This document shows, piece by piece, positions 12,759-26,000 of a DNA stretch of 64,000 nt. The notes beneath the pieces were generated by a model that worked only from the letters and a program-made list of their open reading frames with translations, was not told the DNA's origin and made no database searches. The translations under genes and the position numbers were made by a program. Source of the stretch: Chrysomallon squamiferum (lineage: Eukaryota > Mollusca > Gastropoda > Neomphalida > Peltospiridae); assembly GCA_012295275.1 (NCBI GenBank), contig CM022670.1, forward strand, positions 21,511,146-21,575,145. The letters are read 5' to 3'. Positions within the stretch are counted from its first letter, which is position 1. Each line of letters opens with the position of its first letter.

Positions 12759-13794
12759 CAACCACAACAATAAAAACTACCATAACAACAAAAATCAAAA
12801 TTAATAATAATAGTAGTAAAAATAACATTAACAACAACAACAACACTAAGAACATAAGTAAAGCACGAAGGACAAAAGATAAGCAAAAACATTTCAGCCA
12901 GCTGTCAACAGCACAGCCTACACGTACGAGTACTTGGGAGAAAAGCTGTTTGAAATATGAGAATGTATAAAAATATGTAATTATGAGATTTCACTGTCAG
13001 GTATTGACTGAAGCTGAAGACAGCCACCAGTCCATGTATGAAGGTGTACTTAGATGACTGCACTCATACACCATCACAAGAGCATCTGACTTTTTCATTT
13101 GAGAAATGTGACTGTAATTATAGGTGTTCTGTTTTCATTTGAGATGTTACTGACCACTGTTTGTGTTTGTATGTATGTATGTATGTATGTATGTATATGT
13201 ACATGCAGATGGACAGACAGAAACACACATGCATATGTAGTACAGAACGTATCTATGTAAGTGTAAATGTGCATACGTATGTGAGTGCTTGTGTGTATGT
13301 TATAAACAAATATTAATCAAATTATTATATTTGCCATGGCCACTATTGCATTACACAGCTTGGTAATACAGTTAGTTATATTATAAATAAAATATGATGA
13401 TGAAGTTGATAATTTGCTTGTAAGTAACAAGAAAACAACTTGCTGTATTATAAGGTAATAATTATATAATTCACAGATAGAGTCAAAAATGTAGCCAATT
13501 TTTCCAAAGTTTGTTTTAACAAATATTTACTATACTGTTAAATCTAGAGCAGTAATCTGTAATATCTAGATACTGCTGACTATACAGATCTGACTCAGCA
13601 TCAACATCAGCATCAATATGGCATCAGACTGTAGAGAAGACCACAAAGGGAGGACGTTAGAGCGAGCAGAAAGTAAGGAGTATCTGATGACGAGAAGTAA
13701 GAAGATATTGCAGAACAAAGAAAAATAAAATGAAATATATCAAAATAATAATGATAATAATAATAAATAGAAGAAAAATATATATAAATTAAGA

Positions 13795-13826
<32 letters not shown>

Positions 13827-15356
13827 TAACAACAACAACAATAACAATGATAATAATTAAATAAAATAGAAAAATTGTGTTTCAAATTGTAAATTAAAAT
13901 AGGTATAAATATATTTTAAGAAAATCTGGACAAACAAATAAACAAAAAAATAAATAAAAAACAAAACAAAACAATACAAGTGAAAGAAAATAAAACAATA
14001 ATAATAACAATAAGACAAACAAGAAATCACAACAAAAGCAAAGAAAAAAAAAAAAAAAAAATAAAAACAAAATAAAATAACAATAATATATTAGTTAAAT
14101 ACTTATTTTAGCCCTTCTAAATAACACCATGATAATTTTTCACAAATTGAAAAGACAAAACAATAAAATAAAATAAAACCAGTAAAATAAATAAAATAAG
14201 AATAAAAACAAAAAACAAAAAAAAAACACATGACATACAAGTAAATAAATAAATAAATAAATAAAATACAACAGCTGAAATAAGATAAATAAATGCATAT
14301 AAATAAAAGAGAAAAGAAATTCCGTGATGTTTGTAGAAAATAATAATGAGACTGACCTGTTTGTTTTCGTGTGACACCGGATATAAAATGTACACATCTC
14401 ATGAAAGACAGTCAATAAAAAAAGGATTGATTTCTTATTTCTTACAGATATTTTAAAGTAATTTTTTTTTCATAGTGCTAAACTGTCACTTCCTGACACT
14501 AATGCTTATAATAATAGCATGTTAGGATGATTATCATTATTGTTATTGCTACTTTAGAGGTTTATCAGTATGATCATTATGGTCATAATTGTAATTAATC
14601 CAAAATTATCATCATGATCATTATCATTATCACTAGAACTGGCTTCATTTCCTCCTACTCATCATCATTATTACATGTTCTGGAAAAGCCAAAAATCCTC
14701 TCATTGTTACAATCAGCTTATGCTTATACTGTCATCCATTATTGTAACAAAAACATCATCATCTTCATCATAACAGAAATATTATTGTTAAATTTATCAA
14801 ATCATCATCACAGTAATCATTTTCAATGACATTATTGTTGCTATCATCATCATATCATCATCTTCATTATCATTAAAAACATAGTCTATATATAAAAGTA
14901 TCATCATCAACATTTGATCATCTCTTTCACCATCATCATGTCAAATTTATCACCATCTTCAGTATCAGTGTTAACACCATCATCATAACAGGGAAGAGTA
15001 AAAATCTCTGTACAGAAAACTTGACAATGATAAAAGCTTTTCTCCTCCAGTTCAGAACTGTCCATGAAAATACAATGTCCAAAAAATTACTTCTCTCAAA
15101 AGAAAGCTCACTTTCCATGATTAAAGTTTTAATACTTCTTTTAAAAATAACAGTGAAAGAAGACTGGCACAGTTATAAAAGATAAAATAATTAGTTTCCA
15201 TTTGCAAACAGAACAGAACTATGATAAGAAATATATAATTGAAAACATATATCTAAGCTGACATATATTAAAGTATATTATGTTTGTAATGTTCATTAAA
15301 TAAAACAACAAAAATTAGAAGAAAAAAAATTGGCCTAAATGCAGCTAGATGTTTTT

Positions 15357-15357
<1 letters not shown>

Positions 15358-15403
<46 letters not shown>
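15358..15403. repeat. (AAT)n microsatellite
   Basis: About 15 AAT units. Confidence 0.9.
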
Positions 15404-15404
<1 letters not shown>

Positions 15405-15582
15405 TAAATAAAAAAAGAGAAGTCTGTATAAAAACAAACAGCAAAGATCTATATATTTAAACAATGAAGACAAGGAAATTATTTAAATGTAGATCAGTAA
15501 GATAATACCTCTCCACTGTAAATGAATATAATATGCTGAGATATATAAAAATATATAGAAACATGTATTTATATAAGCACTG

Positions 15583-15584
<2 letters not shown>

Positions 15585-15626
<42 letters not shown>

Positions 15627-15655
15627 CACTGCAAATATATATATATATATATTTA
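15585..15655. repeat. duplicated (TA)n block
   Basis: Two TA runs are each preceded by the same word TATAAGCACTGCAAATATA (about 15571 and 15622), so a short unit including the TA array was duplicated in tandem. Confidence 0.8.
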
Positions 15656-16074
15656 TTTATTTATTAAAAAAGCAGAAGAAATAAGAATACAGTAATACAT
15701 ATAAACACTATATATATACATACTGTTTATAGAGAGAAATAATTATCTGAATTTAAGTCTGATATCAACAAACAAACAAATAGATAAATTAAAAAAATTA
15801 AAAATTTCCCTCCAAACCCCACAAATAAATAAATATAAATAAAACAAAAAACCAAAAACACAACCAAAAAAAAAAAATAATAATAATAAAAAAAAAAATA
15901 TATATATAAACACAAATCAAATAAATATCCGATTTCTTTTTAAAATTAACAAAAAACAACAACTGATATCTAAACAGACATATACAATTACTCACTCAAT
16001 ATCTGCTATCCAAAAGAAAGAGAAAGCAAAAAAACAAACAAATTCAACCCAACAGTTCCTCTTATTCTAGCAAT

Positions 16075-16265
16075 CTACATTGGAAATCCTCGCTGTGTGT
16101 GAAGACTTTCTTTGAGAAATGCAGTGACTGGGGACACTGACAAGAGAAGCAATCCATACTGAACTCGTCTGGTTCATCACAGGATGAGAAACTGACTGAG
16201 ACTGGGCGTGCCCACCACACAACATTCAGTCGCAAGCTGCAGCTTTTTGCTGGTGTGTAATGGAA
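16075..16265. other. isolated GC-richer, non-repetitive island
   Basis: About 190 bases of clearly higher GC and high complexity within very AT-rich surroundings. It includes GTGGGCACGCCC on the minus strand. No open frame with recognisable similarity is seen. A promoter or 5' UTR exon, for instance of the leftward TRPC gene 9 kb away, is possible but unproven. Confidence 0.3.
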
Positions 16266-17261
16266 TCAGCGAAAAGACATTAATATCATTAATCAGCCTG
16301 AGTGCTGTTAAAAGCTAACAGTTATTAAATTTATCTACAGGTGAGGAGAAATATACACACATATATATTATATATATTATATAAAAATGTGTTTGGAATG
16401 GGTGCACTTTGATGGCAATGTACTGATTACAGTCAAAACAAAATAAAACCCCAGTAAATGAAGTTAATTAGTAAATAAACGAATTAATGTCATTCCTTCC
16501 ACAGCATGTAAACTAAAGGAGTGACAGACAGACAGAACGACAGTATAAAGACAGAAACACAGATATAATATTAATAACAAACCTCATCAGTGTAAAGAAA
16601 TATTAAGTAATACTGATGAATAAATAGATAATTAATATATTTAACGATGTCAGTCAATATTTGATGTAACTATAGATAAATTCCTGAATCATTTCACAAC
16701 AAGTTAACTTACAATGGTGAGATTCAAACATTTCCAATCAGTTTCAGTACAAATATTTCTAATCAAAAAAACCCTCTCCACCAATTCCACACATCTTAAC
16801 TTTTTAAAACATTGCTTCTGAACACATAAACCTCTAAATGTTTATACTTCAATCAAGGCACCCCAAAAAATGTCAAATCTCTATTGCTTATTATACTTCA
16901 GGAAAGCCTTAAAAAAATGATGTAAGAACTACGAAAAAGTATACTTCGAAATGAGGCCTGTAAAAAGGTAGAAGAACAAACCGTCTACACTAGGAAATCT
17001 TGGGGAGAACGGAAGTAGTGAGTCAAATGGGTCAGTAGTAATCCTGAGTAGAAGTTCACTGGGTTGACGGAAGAGTGGCTGATAGCATCACAGCACTTTG
17101 CTTACTCTGGATTACAAATATTGATTTCTCCAACCCCTCCAGACACCAGCAAAATTCAAGACAGTGCCCACTGCTTCCCTGATCAATGAGTTGGTTGGTT
17201 CGAAGTCAGTGTCTCTCTCTATAAACATCAAGAAACTGAGCTTATCTGATTCACCTCTTCT

Positions 17262-17480
17262 CTTTCTAAATAACATTACTGAAGTTTTGGTATTTTTCTC
17301 TTGTTAAAATAACATTACTGAAGTTTTGTTATTTTTCTCTTGTTAAAATAACATTGCTGAAGTATTTTTTTTTTTCTGTTAAAATAACATTACTGAAGTA
17401 TTTTTTTTTTCTCTGTTAAAATAACATTACTGAAGTTTTGACACTTTTCTCTTGTTAAAATAACATTACTGAAGTGAAGT
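17262..17480. repeat. 39-bp tandem array (~6 copies)
   Basis: Units beginning AAATAACATTACTGAAG start near 17268, 17307, 17346, 17380, 17419 and 17458. They contain a T-rich spacer and CTCTTGTTA; the third unit is about 5 bases shorter. Confidence 0.88.
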
Positions 17481-17971
17481 GATGTCTTGGTTATGGTTTT
17501 TTCTTTATTAAAATATTTTTAAAAATGTTGTCTTTTTTGGGGGTGTGTGCTTTGCTTAGTTTATTTTTTTTTATCTTTCTTAATTCTTAATATCATGAAT
17601 GGGATGCATTTTTTTACTCTTTTAATGAACATACTGAAATGTTTTTCTCTGCTAAAATTTTCAATATGTTCAGTTATCTTTTTTCCTGAAACTATGATAT
17701 TGTGAAATGTATTTATTAAATAAAATGTCTTTTCTTCTCCACTAATAAAATTTCTGATAAAATAACATTATCATATTATGATATTTATTAAAATGAGATC
17801 TGAAATGAAAAAATAATAATTTTTCATCTAAAAGAAACAGAAATATTATTAGTGGTAAAATTTTCATTTTGTTTATGAATATTTTTATTTTATGATAATA
17901 GAAAATTCTATCTGAATTACCAAAAAAACCAACACATTTCATCTCAATTAAAACTATCCATCTATTTGTTT

Positions 17972-18128
<157 letters not shown>

Positions 18129-18839
18129 ATTGTATCTTCCTTTTCCCAAAATCAAATGAGGTCAGACCTTTATCAAACAAATACTTGGCTCTAACCTTTT
18201 TGTATTATATAAATATTTCATTTTTGTTTCTCTTCCTGATGCTAAAATCATGTCACTGAGAAAAATGAATGATGCTTCTTTTTCAGTGAACTTGTCTTTA
18301 CAGTGTTATCTATCCTTCTTTCCATATGTCCTCACATAAATTACACAAAAACTAACGACAGTCACTTTATAGATAAATGACATAAAAACAATTCCAATAT
18401 TCAAAACCAATGTAAGTTAGCAGAAAAACACCATGGCAACCTGGAACAACTATTCACTGCATGAAGTTTAATAGATTTGTTGATGACATCATGTTGCTCT
18501 ATTCTGTAATTATTGGAAATAACTTATAAATAATATCAGTCGTCTTGGCAATAATAAATGAAAACTAATACTTGTTTTTTGCTTTCTTGACTTCATGTGG
18601 AATGAAGGTAATTTTTATAACTCATCAATACATTCTGAAATATATGTTGAACAACATGAAGATAAATATTTTTTAACAAATTCAAATTCACCATGGTTAT
18701 AACCGTACACTAACATGTTAACATGTTGACAAAAGAGAATATGCAGTTTATACAACTACCACATAAAACCTGATGGTCAGCTTTACTGTTGCAAAAAACC
18801 TATGTACAGAATTAATTTTATATGGAATTCACAACCTCA

Positions 18840-18990
18840 GGTGTGACATGCTTCGAGATCAATCCTTCCTCTTGTACCATTTGGATGATTTTTAATTCCA
18901 ACCAGTGTTCTGTAACTGGTTAACAAAAACCATCAAGCCTCTTTCCCTATGATTGAGTCTATATAAAAGATTCCTTACTATTAATAAAAA
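18840..18990 (+). mobile_element. tRNA-derived SINE fragment (mollusc-type)
   Basis: Contains, in order, 'TTCGAGATCAATCC', 'TGTACCATTTGG', 'AATTCCAACCAGTGTTCTGT', 'AACTGGTTAACAAAAACC' and 'ATATAAAAGATTCCTTACT'. These match my recollection of the body and tail of a tRNA-derived SINE family abundant in molluscs. An A-rich tail follows at 18988. The copy is diverged but longer than the others here. Confidence 0.65.
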
Positions 18991-19059
18991 AAAAAATAAT
19001 AACTTTTAAGCAGTGTGTAATCATCATTATAAAAAAATTATAAAAAAATTACACCCTTA

Positions 19060-19083
19060 AATAAAAAAAAAAAAAAAAAAAAA
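19060..19083. repeat. poly(A) tract
   Basis: Homopolymer A of about 22 bases. Confidence 0.9.
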
Positions 19084-19447
19084 TTCTCCCAGTAACATAA
19101 TTAGACACTTATCAACTTTTAATATTAAAATGTGTTGTGATGTTGAAGAACAAATATTTATTCTGTGAAATGTGATGTTAAAAATAGAGTAATTCAAAGA
19201 CCAGTGACGTATGTCTGTGTAGGATTTATTCCTCTGGCTATCTGTTTGACAAGCTTAAGAAGTTCAGAGATTTCTGAACACAACAGAGACCAGAGTTGTT
19301 GACAGGAATATGGTATATACATTAAGGAAGATTGCTACTGGTTAACATGATGTGAATTTTTTTGATTCTCTTGTAAACCCAGGGCTGGTACGTTTTGATT
19401 GTTAGTTCATGAAGAATAAATTAAACTACATAAAAATGGTAATAAGG

Positions 19448-19491
19448 AAATAAATAAATAAATAAATAAATAAATAAAAAAAAAAAAAAGA
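19448..19491. repeat. (AAAT)n-poly(A) repeat
   Basis: About eight AAAT units followed by a poly(A) tract. Confidence 0.9.
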
Positions 19492-20435
19492 GAAGAATGT
19501 AGTTAACAAATAAATAAAAAACACAAATGATACACAAATAAATAAATAAATTAATTAATTAATAAAATGAAATGAATATAATTCACTATAATTACATTTC
19601 TTTTTTACTTTTTTATTCTAAAATACACTGTTTGAGATGTTCCATAACTCAAAATAAAAATACAATAATCACAACTTTAAACTTTGGCAGTTTTCTACAG
19701 TATATTATTTCCTTTTCCATTTTCATAACTTGTTAATGTAAAGAAAACTAAATCTCCTATCCATGGGAAGATGCATCTATTTTACTTCTAATCAGTGACA
19801 ATATCCTTTAGTGTGCAGTGATAAGGAGATTGCTCTCTCACACTGTCATTTCTGCATTACTGTTACTATAATTACAAGCTGTTGTTAAAATCATTCATTA
19901 ATTTCTCTCTGCAAACGTTCATCGTTTATCTACTTCATACACTGGTTCTTGGTCTTACACACAGACTGGCAGTTCTACTGACAGAAAGATAAAGATGGTA
20001 AGTGCAAATCAGCTGGCGCAAACTCAACATCAGTATGACTAATCTACTCCTCATCACAATGTGTACCTTTTTATTACTTTAACCATCCTCAGAGCTTTTA
20101 TCAAACGTTTCTCTTTTATCATTAGCACTGTTTAATTATTGATGCTATTTTCGTAAAGATGCGAGTGAAAACAACAACAAAATACAAACCAAAATATTTC
20201 TAATTGATCCCTCAGTTTCTTCTTTGGTGGTGACTTTAGTTCTCAGTTCTTCATCACTTTATTTTATCAAACTTTTTTTTTTTTTTTTTTTTTGAAAATT
20301 CCCCGAGTTTGGATCAATATATTGATTTTCACATTGCTGCACTCAGTGCTGCCCAAAGTGCAATCTAATTGAAAAGACACAACAGAAATCTGATTTTTCT
20401 CTTGAGTGATGCCAGTCAAAGGCCCTAGAAAACTC

Positions 20436-20436
<1 letters not shown>

Positions 20437-20496
<60 letters not shown>
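20437..20496. repeat. (TA)n microsatellite
   Basis: TA run of about 29 units, next to CATA repeats. Confidence 0.9.
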
Positions 20497-20498
<2 letters not shown>

Positions 20499-21202
20499 CA
20501 TACATACATATACACACACACATATTACATACATTACATACGTACATAAAATTTCAGTTATAACACCGTATGTCAATATAGATTTTACCCTATATACCAC
20601 AATCTGTACACGTTTTTGAAATCCTCTTTAAAAAATTACAAGCATAATCCGTTTTTCTTTTATTTCAATATTATTGATTTACAGTCAGTTTAATTTACCG
20701 TTTAAAAAAAAAAAGGGGGGGTTTGTACATTTGAAACCTTATTTAAAAATATTAAATCTGTTTTTGTTTAAGCTGTTATATTATTTCAAAATGAATTCAT
20801 TTTACTCAGGCATTCTAATATATTTTATTAACAGAAGTATTTAAATTCTTATTTATTTTTGTGTATGCCAGTCCATGTATCTTTGCATAATGTGGGGTTG
20901 TTAGATTACTGAAAATATTTTACTCTAATTCTGTGATTCATATAGTTACCTAATTGTTATCCAAAATATCTGAAGAGATAATTTTAAAAAATCATTATTT
21001 TAGACAATATATTACAAAATTGATTTCTAATTTTATTTGTTTTTGTATATTGTAAATAATAATAATTAGTTATATAATTATTACATATGTAACTGATTTG
21101 TGTATAGAAGTATATATATATATACACACACATTTATATATATTTATTATGGAGAGAAACAGATATTGGTCAATGCATGTATAGCTTTCAGATCATGTAC
21201 AG

Positions 21203-21203
<1 letters not shown>

Positions 21204-21241
<38 letters not shown>
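21204..21241. repeat. (AAT)n microsatellite
   Basis: About 12 AAT units. Confidence 0.9.
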
Positions 21242-21673
21242 TATAATGAATTCTTGCCAAAAAACAACAACAAACTCCAAGACCAAAAAATACTTGTCTC
21301 TGAATTAACCACACCCCATTTAAACAAAGACAAATTCTCAAAATACTTCTCATCTCATCATAAGTCTAATTTTAGGTAAAACACACTCACACACACAGAA
21401 ACAAATATTAACTCTAACTCTGCAATAAAATTGTTTAAAAAAAATATATATATATTAAGTCTTTATAGTCTAAAATTAGAATCCTTTTATTTGTCTGAGC
21501 ATTATTATCTATTAATAGTCTGAGAGTCTAAAGTAAGTATATTATAAAGCAGTGTAGGAAAGAAGAAAGCGATAATAAATCATTATAAACGATTATTTGT
21601 AAACATCAGGAGTGAGAATCAAATATGGCTGAAATAAAACAAACCAAGTGACATAGCACACATACATAGCAAA

Positions 21674-21675
21674 AA

Positions 21676-21706
<31 letters not shown>

Positions 21707-21712
21707 ATATAA
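21674..21712. repeat. (AAAT)n microsatellite
   Basis: About nine AAAT units. Confidence 0.9.
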
Positions 21713-23005
21713 TTAAATTAAAATAAATAAAAGTAATAATAATAAATAGAAAATAAATTATGTATTTAATAGCTATACAAGACATTGCATATTTATGTTA
21801 TATATTTCTATACACAAATGAAATTTTACGTCATAATTACACAATATATCTGTAATTTTTCTATTTTCTTATAAATTTTATTTTACAATTTTCTGATAGT
21901 AACAGGTTTTGATTTCTGATGTGTGATGAGATCAGTACTCATGAGAGGCAAATGTTAACTATACAGCTTCTATATAAAAGGTCATGGAATGTGTTGTCAT
22001 GTCTAAAGGAAAATGAAAACAAAAGATACTAATGTGTACAACTTCATGTTTCTTTTGTTGTTTTTTACTTACAAGGATCATGGAACATTTCTTGTTAAAT
22101 TTATATAATCCAGATGACAGAAATAATAACATGCATCTTTAAAGTCTTCTATAATGTTTATAAATAAACATATTTCTTTATGGTGATTTGTTTTGTCAAC
22201 TGCTACCCAATACAATACTGAAATACCAAATTCTTATACTGATTTAAAACAAACAAAAAAAAAAGTCTTCAAAATTTTCTCTTGGTCTGTAGTGAAATAA
22301 AATAGTTATAGTACTTTAAAAATTTCTGTGATTTTTTAATTCTCATTCTCCTATATTTGATAAATCAACAACAACCTTTAGTGTAAAATATCATCAAACA
22401 AATCACAAAATTACAAGTATAAAATTCAGTAGTTTAATGAATTCTGGTTTCAAGTAATTTTTTTTTATAAACTTTGTACAAAAAGACTGACTTTTTTCCT
22501 TTAACAAAATGTTAATAGAACTATTCTGAGTAAAGCGCATTTTTTTTATTCATATTTGATATTTTTCCTTCAAAAATGGTATTTTTATCATTATATTTAA
22601 CATTTAGATAAACCCATACACACCCACACACAATTTTTATTAAAGAAAAGTTCCTATTCAAAACATGGTTGTTATAAAAACAAAACTGTTTGCAAAGAAC
22701 ATAAAAAATATAAAAAATAAAATTTAGTAAAAAATATTCTTTTTTCTGTCACAAATCCAAGAACACTATCATTACAACAGAAAAAAAAAGTATTATATAA
22801 TGTATAGCACCAACCATATCTTACTATAAAATTGTGACCAACAAAAACTTCTGAAATCAAACAATTTAACATAAATGAGTATCTCATTTCACTGGATAAT
22901 TCACAAAGACAATGTCTTATTTAATTATATTCACAGGCCAATAAACTACCCAACCAGTAATTTTTACCAATTTGTTTTATATGATATTCATCCTGTAGTT
23001 TTGTT

Positions 23006-23011
23006 TTTATT
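23006..23011 (-). terminator. polyadenylation signal of GTF3A
   Basis: AATAAA on the minus strand about 60 bases after the GTF3A stop codon. Confidence 0.6.
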
Positions 23012-23071
23012 CATGTCCAAAATACTGGGGCACTGTACTAAAAATATTTAGTAACATTTTAGTATTTTATC

Positions 23072-26000
23072 TTAAGTAGCATTGACAAGTGAAGAATTTT
23101 CTAGAATCTGTCCAACAGAAAGACTAGTAAGAGAACATTCTTTTGTTACTGAGTACTCTCCCTGTTCAAGATTGCTGCTAGTTTCTCGCACACATTTCAG
23201 TAAATAAGTTGATTCACCAAGAGTTTCAATAACACAATCATGCTCTTTTAATAAAACATCTTTTACTGTGTTTCCACCATTTGCCAAATCATTATTCTTA
23301 GTTCTTGTTTTTACAAGTGTGTTATTTATTACATCGATAGTGTCCATTGCACAGTTTTCTTCTTTTAATAAAATATCCATTATATCATTAGTGTCAGTTC
23401 CTTTTTCTACAGCAGTCTCATTCTTTACATTGACAAAAGAACTATCTGTATCCAGCATACAACCATTTTGCATTTGACCATGAAAAAGTTCTATTTTATG
23501 AACATTTTCATCATTGGCTATGTCATTGTTTGCTTTTCTATCTACTTCTAAACAAGGTGTTACATTTTCAGAATTGTGGACCATAACTTCATTTTCTGTT
23601 GGAGTTATTTCCCTTCGCTTAATGTCCTGAACACTGATTTTTTCGTCATCTGAATCCAGTACAAGAACATCTTTAGCTGCACGTTTCTTTATGAAGCCAG
23701 AAAGAACTGCAGCTATGGATTTCTTTTTTCTTTTCTGTAAATATAAACATTTTTTTTTTTAATAACAGAAAACCTCCCATAAAGATGGGTTCTTGACAAT
23801 TTTATATATATATATATATAAGTAGATAAATCTCTTGATGTGGTGTAGATTGCTTTTATACAATAGACTTCATATCAAATTAAAACTGAGAATCTGAAAA
23901 ATCATGTATAGTGAATTTTCAAACTTATAAAATCATTAATTCTATTTTAAAGTAATTCAGAAATTGACTTTAAAACACATTATTAAAAGACAAAAATGTT
24001 AAAAATAAGAAATGGAATTGCTAATGAAATGGTCTTACTTTAGGTGGTGGTCTGTTGGGATCATGCAGCTTGGCATGTTGTAATAATTTACTCTGAAAAT
24101 AACAATACATAAATAACTTTGACGACTTTAAAAACTAAAGTGATGAAAATCAATTACTTAACAACACCAAACACATACTGTAGTATTTATGATTATTGTG
24201 TCATTATATTTTTCTTGCTGTTAATACTTCACAGGCCACTTGTAAATATTAGCAACACGGGATCTATTAAACACACTTCACTGCAATAATATGTCTGTCA
24301 TTTATCAAGCAGGATGTGATACTGTACTGAAATGGAATTCAGTTATAACCAAAAAAGAAAAGTAAATAAATAAACTGCTCACTACTTGTTGTTACTGTTT
24401 TATTAAAACAAGCAAAACAAAAAATTCTGTATTTTTATAAGTATATTTGGTAAGTTTAAACCTCTGGGCAGTTTGTGAACAAAATGCATTTTTTATTTTG
24501 TGTTTAAATAAATGTTGCTTTAATTAACATTCAGTCAAATTCCTAAAAATACTGTTACGATCACATATGAATAAAAACATTTAATTTTAACAGAAAAGAC
24601 AAAAAAACATTTTACCTTTGAGCATAAAGTACGACCACACCCCTCAACCAAACAAGGAAAACGTCGACCGTCGTGGTATGATCTGATATGAGCGAGCAGG
24701 TTTTTTTCTTCAAAGTACGCACGTGCACATCCATCGCGTGGACACTGGAAAGCCTGCCGCAGCTCCTGATGAACAGCCATGTGACGTTTCAGCATCGACT
24801 TGCGTATGAATGTCTTGTCACACTGAGTACACGAGTGAACTGAAAATACAAGACATTAACATTATAAATATGAATATATGTTACAGGACATAATATGTAT
24901 AATTTCTGAAAATGTCCAAAAAAATATACATAAATCTCTGAACTGAAGTTTTGTGGCCAGAACCAGTGATGGTCCATGGAGAAACCTAGGCATCGACAGA
25001 ACCAGGGGTCCATAGAAAGAGCAAACATAAGTGCACACACACACACAGCAATAATAACACAGGGTATCAAATATGTTTTTTTTTATTATCTATTCTGACA
25101 GTTCTAAGATGGCTAGGTTTGAATCAGATCGGGCCATGTCATTGACAATGGTATTAAATTACTGTCCATTATCTTTCATTAACATGTCACAATTAATAGC
25201 CCACAACATGAATTCAATTGTAGTGGAAAGCAAGTAAATACTTACTTCTTCACTCTCTGCACGCACACACACACACAAGTTTATATTACTAAAAAGAGGA
25301 AGGTAGAAACCAGAAATAATTCTCATTAATAAACAAACAGGTAATTAATTATAAGACAATATTAAACAAATTACTTGTGCTGTGTTCAACAGATTTGTGC
25401 TTCCAAAGTAATGACCACTTGGCAACTTTAAATGTGCAGCCATCAACATCACAGGTGAAACCTAAATAAATTTACAAAAATAAAAAATTAAATTTAAAAA
25501 TAAAGACACTCAATTTGCAAATAATGTAAAATGTAATATGGTTTGGTTTATATTAAGGAATAATTTCTTTTTACTAATGTTTTGTGATTTAAATAAAACT
25601 ATCAATAAAATATATAGCTGTCTATCTATGTATTTATAATTTAAAACAAATAAATGGAAATGATTTGTGATGCATCAAAAGTTGTATCTATTTATCAAGT
25701 GATAGCCTGTGAATTTCATCTTAACACATGAAACATGAGGCAGTCTAACACTAAATAACATTACCATTGTGAGTTTTCTGATGCTGTTTCAATTTACTTG
25801 GCAACAGGAAACTTTTGCCACAATCATCCACAGGACACCTACAGAAATGTTTAAAAATATTATTACATTGTCATGTTTTATACTGGTAGTTTGAAAGAGA
25901 CTTGTATATTAGTAATGGTAAATGATGCTACACAGAAATTACTAAATTTAAAACAAAACATAGTGAAGATTTTACACCAGTCTATTCAACAAATGACATT

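Noticed and set aside
13618-13728. 36-codon frame with balanced composition (MASDCREDHKGRTLERAESK)
   Set aside because: Too short and no clear splice or promoter signals; could be chance, so not listed as a gene.
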